A stretch of DNA of 64,000 bases, from positions 1-64,000 of the forward strand of contig NZ_QUBS01000082.1 of NCBI RefSeq assembly GCF_003390925.1. The letters run 5' to 3'. The notes below the pieces were generated by a model that worked only from the letters and a program-made list of their open reading frames with translations, searched no databases and was not told the DNA's origin. The stretch's first letter is position 1. Each line of letters starts with the position of its first letter. The translations under genes were made by a program, and so were the position numbers. This DNA is from Trinickia diaoshuihuensis. GTDB lineage: Bacteria > Pseudomonadota > Gammaproteobacteria > Burkholderiales > Burkholderiaceae. Shown here piece by piece: positions 26,987 through 36,308 of the stretch.

Positions 26987-28021
26987 ATGATCAGCAACGC
27001 GCTACGAGGAGCGATCCTCGTCACGGGGGGAGCCGGCTTCATCGGCTCGCACACGGCCATCGAATTGCTGTCGAGCGGCTACGAGGTCGTGATCGTCGAC
27101 AACCTCGTCAATAGCAAGCGCGAAGCCGTGCGCCGGATCGAACGCATCGCCGGACGCGAGGTCCCGTTCTATGACATCGACGTATGCGATCAACAAGCGC
27201 TCGCCCGCGTCTTCGATGCGCACGCCATCGGCGGGGCGATCCATTTCGCCGCCTTGAAGGCGGTCGGCGAATCCGTCGCCAAGCCGATCGAGTACTACCG
27301 CAACAACCTCGATAGCCTGCTCGTGCTGCTCGATACGATGCGCGTGCGAGATATCAAGACGCTCGTCTTCAGCTCGTCGGCGACAGTCTACGGGATGCCC
27401 GAGCGCTGCCCCGTGGACGAATCGTTTCCGCTTTCGGCAACCAACCCCTACGGACAGACGAAAGTCATCGGCGAGCAGATACTGCGCGATGTCGAACAGG
27501 CGGATCCCGCCTGGCGGATTGCGACGCTGCGCTATTTCAATCCCGTCGGTGCGCACCAAAGCGGGCTGATCGGCGAGGATCCGGCGGGCGTGCCCAACAA
27601 TTTGATGCCGTACGTCGCGCAGGTGGCCGTAGGCAAGCGCGACAAACTGCGTGTGTTCGGCGACGATTACGATACGCCGGACGGCACCGGCGTGCGCGAT
27701 TACATTCATGTCGTGGACCTTGCACGCGGGCATATCGCGGCGCTCAAAGCGCTGGCGGCGCGCGATGCGAGCTTCGTCGCGAACTTGGGCACGGGCCGCG
27801 GTTATTCCGTGCTGGAGGTCGTGCGCGCGTTCGAGGCGGCATCGGGGCGCAAGGTGCCCTTCGAGATCGTCGCGCGACGGCCCGGCGATGTGGCGGCATG
27901 CTACGCGAGCACCGATTTCGCTGAAAAACTGCTCGGCTGGCGCGCGCAGTACGGGATCGAGCGGATGTGCGAGGACCACTGGCGGTGGCAGCAGATGAAT
28001 CCGCAGGGGTTTGCCGACTGA
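26987..28021 (+). CDS. galE: UDP-glucose 4-epimerase GalE
   Basis: 344 residues, extended SDR. It interconverts UDP-Glc and UDP-Gal (possibly the HexNAc forms). NAD site [16 protein letters not shown] at the start, catalytic SSSATVYG and Tyr-x3-Lys in NPYGQTKVIGEQIL, RYFNPVGAHQSGLIGEDP and DYIHVVDLARGH are all GalE signatures. ATG 26987 has a CGGAG site upstream. It follows the GT4 gene by 37 bases. Confidence 0.94.
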   Translation: MISNALRGAILVTGGAGFIGSHTAIELLSSGYEVVIVDNLVNSKREAVRRIERIAGREVPFYDIDVCDQQALARVFDAHAIGGAIHFAALKAVGESVAKPIEYYRNNLDSLLVLLDTMRVRDIKTLVFSSSATVYGMPERCPVDESFPLSATNPYGQTKVIGEQILRDVEQADPAWRIATLRYFNPVGAHQSGLIGEDPAGVPNNLMPYVAQVAVGKRDKLRVFGDDYDTPDGTGVRDYIHVVDLARGHIAALKALAARDASFVANLGTGRGYSVLEVVRAFEAASGRKVPFEIVARRPGDVAACYASTDFAEKLLGWRAQYGIERMCEDHWRWQQMNPQGFAD

Positions 28022-28125
28022 CGCCCGGCGCGCGCACGCAATTGCCTGCGCGGCGCTCCGCCGACGGAAGCACGAACCGTCGAGGCCGGGCCGTATAATT
28101 CCGCGTCCGCATACACGCCACGATC

Positions 28126-29232
28126 ATGCTCAGTTTCGCGCTCGGTTTTTTCATTTCGCTTTTGATCACGCTGCTGGTCGTGCGCTATGCGCACTTGCAC
28201 GAAAAGTTTTCGGTCGATAGCGACTTAGTCGGCGTTCAAAAATTTCATGCGCGTCCGGTTCCGCGTGTGGGCGGCATCGGCATCGTGTTTGGGCTCTTGG
28301 GCGCGGCCGTGCAGTTGCTGCGCCCTTACCCCGCCGTCGCGCACGGGATTTTCGCGCTGGCCGCGTGCGGCTTGCCGGCGTTTGCGTCGGGCTTGATCGA
28401 AGACCTCACCAAACGCGTCACGCCCACCGTTCGACTCGTCGCAACGATGAGCGCAGCCGCGATCACCTACTTCGCGCTCGATATCGCCATCGTCCGAATC
28501 AGCGTGCCGCCTCTCGATTTCGTGCTTTCGTATGGGGCGGTTTCGTTCTGCGTGACTGTCCTGGCGGTGGCCGCCCTCGCCAACGCGGTGAATATTATCG
28601 ACGGCTTCAACGGCCTCGCCTCGATGGTTGCGCTGATGATGTTCGCCTCGCTGGCCTACGTCGCGTTTCGCTTATCCGACCCCGTCGTGCTCTCCACTTC
28701 GCTCATCATGATGGGCGCGGTGCTCGGCTTCTTCATCTGGAATTTCCCGGCCGGACTGATCTTCCTCGGCGACGGCGGCGCTTACTTCCTCGGGTTCATG
28801 CTCGCCGAGCTCGCGATCGCGCTTGTCATGCGCCACCGGGAGGTGTCCGCATGGTACCCGGTGCTGCTGTTCGTCTATCCGATCTTCGAAACCTGCTTTT
28901 CGATTTATCGAAAGAAGTTCGTGCGCGGGATGTCACCGGGCATCCCGGACGGCGTGCACTTGCACATGCTCGTTTACAAACGGCTGATGCGGTGGGCAGT
29001 GGGCACGAAGACCGCGCACGAACTCACTCGGCGCAATTCGTTCACGTCGCCCTATCTATGGCTGCTTTGCTTGATCGGCGTGATTCCCGCCACGCTCTTT
29101 TGGCAACACACGGTGCATTTGTTCGTGTTCGTCGTCTTTTTTGCCGCGACCTATGTCTGGCTTTACGTGAGCATCGTGCGATTCAAATCGCCGAGGTGGC
29201 TGGTGTTCCGGCACCAGGGACGCCGGCGCTGA
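28126..29232 (+). CDS. WecA/MraY-family undecaprenyl-phosphate glycosyl-1-phosphate transferase
   Basis: 368 residues, about 10-11 membrane segments. Signature loops: FHARPVPRVGGIGI near residue 40, NAVNIIDGFNGLA near 155 (catalytic Asp region) and FLGDGGAYFLGF near 215. It should start a glycan by moving HexNAc-1-P (or a derivative) onto undecaprenyl phosphate. A TATAAT at 28094-28099 lies 26 bases before the ATG. It is one of two such enzymes in the cluster, and converges on the WbpM/WbiI-type gene. Confidence 0.88.
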   Translation: MLSFALGFFISLLITLLVVRYAHLHEKFSVDSDLVGVQKFHARPVPRVGGIGIVFGLLGAAVQLLRPYPAVAHGIFALAACGLPAFASGLIEDLTKRVTPTVRLVATMSAAAITYFALDIAIVRISVPPLDFVLSYGAVSFCVTVLAVAALANAVNIIDGFNGLASMVALMMFASLAYVAFRLSDPVVLSTSLIMMGAVLGFFIWNFPAGLIFLGDGGAYFLGFMLAELAIALVMRHREVSAWYPVLLFVYPIFETCFSIYRKKFVRGMSPGIPDGVHLHMLVYKRLMRWAVGTKTAHELTRRNSFTSPYLWLLCLIGVIPATLFWQHTVHLFVFVVFFAATYVWLYVSIVRFKSPRWLVFRHQGRRR

Positions 29233-29271
29233 GCCAGCGCCGGTCGGCGCGAAAACGCGGCGCACCTCGAG

Positions 29272-31164
29272 CTATGACCGGGACGAGGTGCCGGAAGCAA
29301 GTACCTGCAACTCCGGCGGTCGACTAGGCTGGTATTCCGGCACCCATCGCCGCAAATCGCGCCTGACTTCTTCGTCCGGTAAAGCGCGATGCTGCATCAG
29401 CCACGGAAGAATTTCATCCAGCAGTGCCTGGTCCGCGTCTCGCGCACGAGCGATGCGCAGTTTGGGATGAGGCGTCGGCAACGTCGTTTCGTCGTCCGCC
29501 AGCAATTCTTCAAACAGTTTTTCTCCGGGTCGCAACCCGGTAAATTCGATCCGGATCTGATCGTCGCTATAGCCGCTCAGGCGAATCAGATCGCGCGCTA
29601 GATCGACGATTCGGACGGGCTGGCCCATGTCCAGGATGAAGATCTCGCCGCCGTTCCCCATACTCGATGCCTGCAACACCAATTGCGACGCCTCGGGAAT
29701 GGTCATGAAAAAGCGCGTAATTTCCGGGTGCGTCACGGTCACGGGGCCGCCTTTGGCAATCTGCTCCTGAAACTTCGGAATCACGCTGCCCGCGCTGCCC
29801 AAGACGTTTCCGAAGCGCACCGTCTCGAACCGCGTCTGGGTACTCGCCCGCTGCAACGCCTGACACGCCATCTCCGCCAGCCGCTTGCTCGCGCCCATGA
29901 CGTTCGTCGGGTTGACCGCCTTATCGGTCGAAATCAGCACGAAGCGTTTCACGCCATGGCGCATAGCGGCCCGCGCGACGCGATAGGTGCCCAGTACGTT
30001 GTTGCGCACGGCCTGCCAGGCGTTGACCTGCTCCATCAACGGGACATGCTTATAAGCCGCGGCGTGATAGACGATATGCGGCAAGTGTTGCGCCATGACC
30101 TGGTCGAGCAGCAACGAGTCCTTCGCATCGCCGACGACCGGCACCACGGGTACCGCCGGAAACCGTTCGCGCAGTTCCTCGACGAGGCGATACATCGCAA
30201 ATTCGGAAATATCGAGCGCGACCAGTTGCGCAGGCGCGAAGCGCGCGATCTGCCGGCTCAATTCCGAGCCGATCGATCCGCCCGCGCCGGTCACCATCAC
30301 GACATGTCCGCTCAATAACTCCCGCAGGCCCATCGTATCGATTCGCACCGGCTCTCGCCCCAATAGATCCTCGAGATCGATCTGTCGAACTTGGGAAAGA
30401 AAACCCTGCCCGGGCACGAGCGCCGTCAACGCCGGCAGCACCATCGCGTGCACTCCGGCGCGCAAGCACAGCGTTGCCACCCGGCGCTGAACGTCGACCG
30501 AGGCGGAGGGAATCGAGATGATGGCGTATTCCACTTTGAACTTCGCGGCGATGGCCGACAGGTCCGCGATGCTGCCGAGCACTTTGTAGCCGTATATCTC
30601 CCTGCCGTGCTTGGCGGTATCGTCATCGAGCAGGCCCACCAAGCGCCATTCGCGCGAGCGCGACAACTCGCGCGCAAGGCTGGCGCCCGCGCGGCCGGCG
30701 CCGAGGACGATGACCGGTTTGCCCTCGGAGACGAGCCCGCCGTACAGATAGAACTCCTTCGACGCCCGATAAACGGCACGGGCGCCTCCCATCCCCAAGA
30801 ACAGCAACAGCGGCGACACGATAAGGACCGAGCGAGGCGTAACGGGTTCGGGCTGCAGCATCAGCGAGGCGACCATCGTCACGAGCGCGCCCGCCGCGAT
30901 CGCCTTCGCAATGCGTAACAAGTCAGGCAGGCTCGCAAACGCCCAAATCCCTCGATACAGACCGAACGCGAAAAACATGACGGCGTACGAAGGGAGCACC
31001 CACACGAGCGCGTGCAGCCCGCCGTGCCAAAACGCGGGAGGAATTTGACCGTTGAAGCGCAGGAGGTACGCGCTCTCCCAAACGAGCGCCAACATACCCA
31101 TATCGAACACGAAGGCGCTCAACGAAAGCAGCGTTGCTTTGTTTCGGCGAATCCAGGTCATCAT
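29272..31164 (-). CDS. Membrane UDP-HexNAc 4,6-dehydratase (WbpM/WbiI/CapD type)
   Basis: 630 residues. Four N-terminal membrane segments (1-140) and a CoA-like Rossmann domain (VIVLGAGRAGASLARELSRS near 145) precede the catalytic SDR domain with MVTGAGGSIGSELSRQIAR, FVLISTDKAVNPTNVMGASKR and RFGNVLGSAGSVIPKFQEQI. It is expected to make a UDP-4-keto-6-deoxy-HexNAc. The STDKAVNP-x4-ASK motif shows the Met-for-Tyr variation known in WbpM. Start 31164 overlaps the stop of the upstream gene by four bases. Confidence 0.92.
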   Translation of the reverse strand: MMTWIRRNKATLLSLSAFVFDMGMLALVWESAYLLRFNGQIPPAFWHGGLHALVWVLPSYAVMFFAFGLYRGIWAFASLPDLLRIAKAIAAGALVTMVASLMLQPEPVTPRSVLIVSPLLLFLGMGGARAVYRASKEFYLYGGLVSEGKPVIVLGAGRAGASLARELSRSREWRLVGLLDDDTAKHGREIYGYKVLGSIADLSAIAAKFKVEYAIISIPSASVDVQRRVATLCLRAGVHAMVLPALTALVPGQGFLSQVRQIDLEDLLGREPVRIDTMGLRELLSGHVVMVTGAGGSIGSELSRQIARFAPAQLVALDISEFAMYRLVEELRERFPAVPVVPVVGDAKDSLLLDQVMAQHLPHIVYHAAAYKHVPLMEQVNAWQAVRNNVLGTYRVARAAMRHGVKRFVLISTDKAVNPTNVMGASKRLAEMACQALQRASTQTRFETVRFGNVLGSAGSVIPKFQEQIAKGGPVTVTHPEITRFFMTIPEASQLVLQASSMGNGGEIFILDMGQPVRIVDLARDLIRLSGYSDDQIRIEFTGLRPGEKLFEELLADDETTLPTPHPKLRIARARDADQALLDEILPWLMQHRALPDEEVRRDLRRWVPEYQPSRPPELQVLASGTSSRS

Positions 31165-32177
31165 TTCAAACCGGCGGAAGCATGCATGAAGCGGCGCCAC
31201 CTGACATCGACCGCGATGCCGGCGGCGGCAAGCGCGGCAAGCCACGCACCAAAAGTCGCCCACTGCCACTCGAAGGGCAGTTTCAGGCAACCGATCGCGA
31301 GCATTATGCCCAGTCCCATCGCCGCATACCAATAGAGGGCGGTGCGGCGATGCCCGAGCCCCGAGCGAACCATCCGTTGATAGTAGTGCTCTCGATGCGC
31401 TTGCCAGAAGCGTTCACCGCGCGCGAGACGCCGCGCGAGCGTTACCGATGCATCGACGATGAACGGCGAGAAGGCCATCACCGGAAACCAAATCGGCCAT
31501 ACGCCCCCGAGCCAGCCGCAAAAGCCGAGCGCGCCCGCGAGAAAGCCTAGGGGGATCGATCCGGCATCGCCGAGAAACACGCGAGCGGGGTGAAAGTTGA
31601 ACCGGAGAAACCCCGCCGCGGCGCCGGCCACCGATGCGCACGCGAGCGCAAGCCCGAGCGAGCCATGCTCGCCGACGAGCGCGGCGAGCGCGTAGCCGCC
31701 GAAGCCGAATAAGGCCATGCCGCCCGCTAGGCCGTCGGCGCCGTCCATGAAGTTGTAAAGATTAATGAGCCACACGAGCGCGAACGCGAGCATCGCCAAC
31801 GCCCACCATGGTAGTGCCGCGCCGTAGACGGCGAGCACCGCGCAAACGGCTGCGACATGCGCCGCGAACCGGACGCGCGCGGGCAGTCCTCGCCGATCGT
31901 CGATCTGGGAGACGATCGCAAGCGAGAGCGCCGCCGCCGCAATCGGCCATAGCGTCGGCGCCGCGAAGGCGATCGCGAGACTCGCCACGGGCGAGACGCC
32001 CCAGCCGCCGACGCGCGGGGTGGGCCGCTCATGGAGCGAGCGCTCGTTGGGGACATCGGTGGCTAACCGCCAGGCAAGACCGGTACGTAGCAACCATCCA
32101 AGAATGGCGGCACAAGCAAGCGCGGCGACGAGCAAAACGGCAACCGTCGTCCAGACGCTATGAGCGTAAAGGAGCAT
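31161..32177 (-). CDS. Undecaprenyl-phosphate glycosyl-1-phosphate transferase (WbpL/WbiH-like)
   Basis: 338 residues, about 10 membrane segments, WecA/MraY superfamily. It shows ERSLHERPTPRVGGWGV near residue 45, LINLYNFMDGADGLAGG near 135 (the catalytic Asp pair region), and RVFLGDAGSIPLGFL near 200. Next to a WbpM/WbiI-type dehydratase and a reductase, it likely loads the 6-deoxy-HexNAc phosphate onto the lipid carrier. The order reductase, transferase, dehydratase is as I recall for wbiG-wbiH-wbiI in Burkholderia pseudomallei. Confidence 0.88.
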   Translation of the reverse strand: MLLYAHSVWTTVAVLLVAALACAAILGWLLRTGLAWRLATDVPNERSLHERPTPRVGGWGVSPVASLAIAFAAPTLWPIAAAALSLAIVSQIDDRRGLPARVRFAAHVAAVCAVLAVYGAALPWWALAMLAFALVWLINLYNFMDGADGLAGGMALFGFGGYALAALVGEHGSLGLALACASVAGAAAGFLRFNFHPARVFLGDAGSIPLGFLAGALGFCGWLGGVWPIWFPVMAFSPFIVDASVTLARRLARGERFWQAHREHYYQRMVRSGLGHRRTALYWYAAMGLGIMLAIGCLKLPFEWQWATFGAWLAALAAAGIAVDVRWRRFMHASAGLK

Positions 32178-32190
32178 AGCTAAGCAATGA

Positions 32191-33147
32191 TCAATGAGTG
32201 GCCCGGTACCAATCCGCGGTAGCGGCAAGGCCCTCGTCAACGGTATAGGGGGGCTTCCAATCGAGGGTAGCACGCAGGTGGCCACTATCGACCCGCAGGC
32301 CGTCGACGAGCCGGCCCACCTGATCCGCGCGGCCGAGCACGTTCCCCGCCGCGCGCAGCCAGGGGACGGGGATACGCCACAGCCGGGCGCGGCGATGCAA
32401 ATGCCGGCCGATCGCGGCGGCCAACTCGGATACGCTCAGATCGTGGCCGTCGGTCACGTGGAAGGACTCGTTCGCGGCACGCGGGTCTTCGACGCAAGCG
32501 ACGAGCGCATCGGCCAGATTTCCGGCATAGACGAGACTGCGCTGCACCTCGATCGCCCCGAGGGGCAAGGGGATGCCTTTCGCAATCGCGCCCATCAATT
32601 GTAGAAAATTGGCGCGCACGCCCGGACCATAGACGAGAGGCGGACGCACGATCACGATCTCGAGCCCGGTGCGCGCGCCGAACTCGCGCAGCGCGGCCTC
32701 GGCCTCCTGCTTCGAGCGCCCATAGGCGTCTTCGGGACGCGGCGGATCGGACTCACGTAACGCACGGCCGCCGTCACGTTCGGCCAGCGCCTTGATACTG
32801 CTTACGAAGACAAAGCGCTTCGCGCCCCGCTCCCGGGCAGCACGCGCGACGCGCAGCGAACCTTCCACGTTGGTGGTCCGGTACGCGGCCAGCGGATCGG
32901 TCGACGCGTCGCGCATGACGTGCACGCGAGCGGCCAAGTGGACGACGCAATCGGGATCGAGTTCGGCGGGCCACGCTTGCGCGAGTTCGCGAAAATCGGG
33001 CTCGGCATGGACCCAGCGGCGCACACCGTCGATGCAATCCGTGTCGCTTCGAATAAGGCCCGTGACGGCGTGCCCGGATTCGAGCAGCCTACTGGACAGC
33101 GCACGGCCCACGAATCCGTTCGCGCCCGTCACGACGATGCGCTTCAT
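32191..33147 (-). CDS. NAD-dependent epimerase/reductase (WbpV/WbiG-like)
   Basis: 318 residues, extended SDR. VTGANGFVGRALSSRLL at the start, VVHLAARVHVMRD, FVSSIKALAERDGG, and Tyr-x3-Lys in DAYGRSKQEAE identify the group that reduces or epimerises 4-keto-6-deoxy-HexNAc nucleotides. The probable product is UDP-QuiNAc or UDP-FucNAc, used by the neighbouring transferase. ATG 33147 overlaps the stop of the GT2 gene upstream (ATGA); ATG 33159 is an alternative. Confidence 0.85.
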   Translation of the reverse strand: MKRIVVTGANGFVGRALSSRLLESGHAVTGLIRSDTDCIDGVRRWVHAEPDFRELAQAWPAELDPDCVVHLAARVHVMRDASTDPLAAYRTTNVEGSLRVARAARERGAKRFVFVSSIKALAERDGGRALRESDPPRPEDAYGRSKQEAEAALREFGARTGLEIVIVRPPLVYGPGVRANFLQLMGAIAKGIPLPLGAIEVQRSLVYAGNLADALVACVEDPRAANESFHVTDGHDLSVSELAAAIGRHLHRRARLWRIPVPWLRAAGNVLGRADQVGRLVDGLRVDSGHLRATLDWKPPYTVDEGLAATADWYRATH

Positions 33148-33989
33148 AACAGCTTCCATCCGAACCGGTTGTAAAACTTGAACGCCGATGCGGCGAACAT
33201 GCGGATGTGCGCCCTGCCTTTTCGCGCCGCCCCTCCGCCATGATGCACGACGCGCACGCAAGGAACGTATGCCACACGGGCAGCGGCATGCGCACGAAGG
33301 CTAAGGTCGTAATCCTCGAAATAGAGAAAGTACCGCGGGTCGAATCCGCCCAGTTGCCGCAAGACATCGGTGCGAAACAGCATGAAGCAGCCACTGACGA
33401 TGGGCGGATCCCACACGACGTCGCGCTCGTTGATCTCGGCGCGCATCTCGTAGCGCGCAAGCCGCCGTTCGAAAGCGGAACGTACGCGTGCAGGCATAAA
33501 GCCCCGAACGAACAGGTCCCACACCGTCGGGTAACGACGGCATAGGTACTGCAGGCCGCCTTCGTCATCGCCTACGCGCGGTGCGAGGAGCCCCACCTCC
33601 GGATGATCCGCTAGGAAATCGACGGCCTTCAGGAGCGCATCTTCGGCCAGGTCGATATCGGGATTGAGGACGAGATGGAAACGGCTGCGGACCTCCGCGA
33701 TCGCCAAGTTGTGGCCGCGCCCGTAGCCGACGTTGCCGTGACCGCTGACCGGCTTGCATTGCACGCCCGCGCGGGCCAATGCATCGAGCGGCTCGTCAGC
33801 GCCCTGAAAGCCTCCGTTATCGATGAGCCAACAACTCGCCTTGAACCCCGGCCGCGCCTGCGCGAGCGCCCGGCAGGCAACCGCCAGGCTTTCGAGCGTG
33901 CGGGCGAGCAAGGACGGATCCGGGCGGTAAACGACGACGGATATCGACAAGTCTTCGAGAGGGGCGCGTGGCGCGGAAACAACAGTCAT
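33144..33989 (-). CDS. Glycosyltransferase family 2, rhamnosyltransferase-like
   Basis: 281 residues. SISVVVYRPDPSLLARTLESL, GNVGYGRGHNLAI, FHLVLNPDIDL (DxD-type) and GCFMLFRTDVLRQLGGFDPRYFLYFEDYDLSLRAH are the pattern of WbbL-like rhamnosyltransferases. dTDP-rhamnose is made by the rml genes at the other end of the cluster, which supports this donor. Start taken at ATG 33989; a longer frame to 34361 runs into a promoter-like region and is not conserved in style. First gene of the minus-strand wbiGHI-like unit. Confidence 0.85.
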   Translation of the reverse strand: MTVVSAPRAPLEDLSISVVVYRPDPSLLARTLESLAVACRALAQARPGFKASCWLIDNGGFQGADEPLDALARAGVQCKPVSGHGNVGYGRGHNLAIAEVRSRFHLVLNPDIDLAEDALLKAVDFLADHPEVGLLAPRVGDDEGGLQYLCRRYPTVWDLFVRGFMPARVRSAFERRLARYEMRAEINERDVVWDPPIVSGCFMLFRTDVLRQLGGFDPRYFLYFEDYDLSLRAHAAARVAYVPCVRVVHHGGGAARKGRAHIRMFAASAFKFYNRFGWKLL

Positions 33990-34473
33990 ACGTGCAGGCG
34001 GCGGCAAAGATGCGTGAGTGTGCACAAACCGGGGCGATTGGACAACCGGCGGCATGTTCGGGAGCTCGGCATCGCCGGTGCGAAGAGGTGAAAAGCACGG
34101 CGCCGCCCGCGGCTGGGCGAGCCCGCCCCGCGCCCCGTCGAGGATTGCGAAACGTTTGCGCAAGCTCGTACAATACCGCGGACTTCGATACGCGGCGTCG
34201 GCGAAGAGCCATTGTGTATAATTTTGCGATTTCGGTCGGTGCGAGTTGCGCTCGCATGAGTGAATGATTTGAGGGCACGCTATCGCCCCGTTCGGAGACC
34301 CGCCGCCGAGGCGCCTGTCCCGGTGCGTTTCAAACGCGCTAGCACGTAGCCGCGTTGCCACCGCGGCGGCGAACGGCCGCTGCGACCTACGATCGGACTA
34401 TCCCGACACGCAGGCTCGAGCGCCTGTTTCGCTACACACGTTCCCCTTTTTCGGCAATGAGGACGCAATCAAG
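33990..34473. promoter_or_regulatory. Divergent control region with tandem promoters for rfbF
   Basis: This 484-bp gap separates the leftward GT2 gene from rfbF. On the plus strand, TTGCGA (34145-34150) and TACAAT (34169-34174) are spaced 18 bases apart, and a perfect TATAAT lies at 34217-34222. Both leave a leader of about 240-290 nt before rfbF. In that leader are a perfect inverted repeat GCGTTT-C-AAACGC (34325-34337) and a hairpin GCCGCG/CGCGGC (34349-34354, 34362-34367). No gene is seen here. Confidence 0.5.
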
Positions 34474-35244
34474 ATGAAAGCAGTGCTGCTCGCTGGTGGT
34501 TTGGGCACCCGAATCTCGGAGGAAACATATCTTAAGCCCAAGCCGATGATCGAAATCGGGGGGCGGCCCATCTTGTGGCACATCATGAAGATTTACTCAA
34601 GCCACGGCGTCAACGATTTCATCATATGTTGCGGCTACAAGGGCTACGTCATTAAGGAGTACTTCGCAAATTACTTCCTTCATATGTCCGACGTCACTTT
34701 CGATATGTCGAACAATAAGATGGAAGTGCATCAGAACAATGCCGAATCGTGGCGCGTGACGCTCGTCGATACGGGCGAGCAGACCATGACCGGGGGGCGT
34801 CTGAAGCGCGTGGCGCCCTATCTGGGCAACGAGGATTTTTGCTTCACCTACGGCGACGGTGTGGGCAACATCGACATTACGGCGCTGATCGAATTTCACC
34901 GCAAGCACGGCAAGCTCGCCACGCTCACGGCCACGCAACCGCCGGGCCGCTTCGGCGCGCTCGACGTGCAGGGCACCGCCGTGCGCAGCTTCCAAGAAAA
35001 GCCGCACGGCGACGGCGCTTGGATCAACGGCGGCTTTTTCGTCCTCTCGCCGAAGGTCATCGAGTACATCGACGGCGACCAAACGATTTGGGAGCGCGAC
35101 CCGATGGAAAAGCTCGCGCACGAAGGGCAACTGCAAGCGTGGTTCCATGACGACTTCTGGCAGCCGATGGATACGCTGCGGGACAAGAACCATCTCGAGG
35201 ATCTCTGGAGCTCGGAGAAGGCCCCGTGGAAGGTGTGGCGATGA
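34474..35244 (+). CDS. rfbF: Glucose-1-phosphate cytidylyltransferase
   Basis: 256 residues. It makes CDP-D-glucose from glucose-1-P and CTP, the first committed step to CDP-3,6-dideoxyhexoses (DdhA in Yersinia). The nucleotide site [21 protein letters not shown] at residues 4-25 includes the Thr-Arg-Ile-Ser variant typical of CDP-glucose enzymes; [27 protein letters not shown] and [10 protein letters not shown] follow the family. Its stop overlaps the rfbG start (ATGA). Confidence 0.96.
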   Translation: MKAVLLAGGLGTRISEETYLKPKPMIEIGGRPILWHIMKIYSSHGVNDFIICCGYKGYVIKEYFANYFLHMSDVTFDMSNNKMEVHQNNAESWRVTLVDTGEQTMTGGRLKRVAPYLGNEDFCFTYGDGVGNIDITALIEFHRKHGKLATLTATQPPGRFGALDVQGTAVRSFQEKPHGDGAWINGGFFVLSPKVIEYIDGDQTIWERDPMEKLAHEGQLQAWFHDDFWQPMDTLRDKNHLEDLWSSEKAPWKVWR

Positions 35245-36308
35245 ACGCGGCGTTTTGGCGCGGCAAGCGCGTGCTCGTCACGGGCCATACCGGCTTCAAA
35301 GGCGGCTGGCTCTGCCTCTGGCTTCAGCAGATGGGCGCCGATGTACTCGGCTATTCCCTGCCCGCCCCCACGCAACCGAGCCTGTTCGAAGCCGCTCGAG
35401 TCGGCGAAGGTATGAAATCGGTGATCGGCGACGTGCGCGACCTCGAGCACCTTGCGCGCGCGCACGCCGAGCATGAGCCCGAGATCGTTTTTCACCTCGC
35501 GGCGCAGCCGCTCGTTCGGCTCTCGTATCGCGAGCCCGTCCTGACGTACGAGACAAACGTCATGGGCACGGTTCATTTGCTCGAAGCGGTCCGGCGTACG
35601 CCGTCGGTGCGCGCCGTCGTCAACGTGACGAGCGACAAGTGCTACGAAAACCGCGAATGGGTATGGGGTTATCGCGAAAACGAACCGATGGGCGGGTTCG
35701 ATCCCTATAGCAACAGCAAAGGCTGCTCCGAACTCGTCACCGACGCCTACCGCAACTCGTACTTCAATCCGGCCGCATTCGACGAGCACCGCGTGGCGCT
35801 CGCGAGCGGGCGGGCCGGTAATGTAATCGGCGGCGGCGACTGGGCCGGCGACCGGCTCATTCCCGACATGATGCGCGCCATCGGTGCGAACACGCCCGTT
35901 CGCATTCGCAACCCGCACGCGATTCGCCCGTGGCAACACGTGCTCGAACCGCTTTCGGGCTATCTGGTGCTGGCGGAACGCCTCTATACGGATGGGCCCA
36001 AGTTCGTCGGCGGCTGGAATTTCGGCCCGGACGAAGCGGACACGCAACCCGTGCAATGGATCGTCGAACGGCTCGTGAAACGTTGGGGCGACGGCGCTAG
36101 CTGGATACGCGACGACGCACCGCAACCTCATGAAGCCCATCACTTGAAGCTGGACTGCGCGAAAGCGCGCACCCTCCTTCGGTGGGCTCCCCGCTGGAGC
36201 CTCGCACAAGCCGTGGATCGGATCGTGGAGTGGCATCAAGCCTCGTTGCAGCAGGCCGACATGCGAGCCGTAACTCTTTCACAAATCAACGCGTACCAAC
36301 AGCAATGA
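35241..36308 (+). CDS. rfbG: CDP-glucose 4,6-dehydratase
   Basis: 355 residues, extended SDR. It converts CDP-glucose to CDP-4-keto-6-deoxyglucose (DdhB). [18 protein letters not shown] near residue 10 is the distinctive NAD site of this family; [20 protein letters not shown] carries the catalytic Asp/Lys-type residues, followed by [13 protein letters not shown] and [22 protein letters not shown] 35241 overlaps the rfbF stop; its stop overlaps the rfbH start. The three genes are thus strictly coupled. Confidence 0.96.
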   Translation: MNAAFWRGKRVLVTGHTGFKGGWLCLWLQQMGADVLGYSLPAPTQPSLFEAARVGEGMKSVIGDVRDLEHLARAHAEHEPEIVFHLAAQPLVRLSYREPVLTYETNVMGTVHLLEAVRRTPSVRAVVNVTSDKCYENREWVWGYRENEPMGGFDPYSNSKGCSELVTDAYRNSYFNPAAFDEHRVALASGRAGNVIGGGDWAGDRLIPDMMRAIGANTPVRIRNPHAIRPWQHVLEPLSGYLVLAERLYTDGPKFVGGWNFGPDEADTQPVQWIVERLVKRWGDGASWIRDDAPQPHEAHHLKLDCAKARTLLRWAPRWSLAQAVDRIVEWHQASLQQADMRAVTLSQINAYQQQ

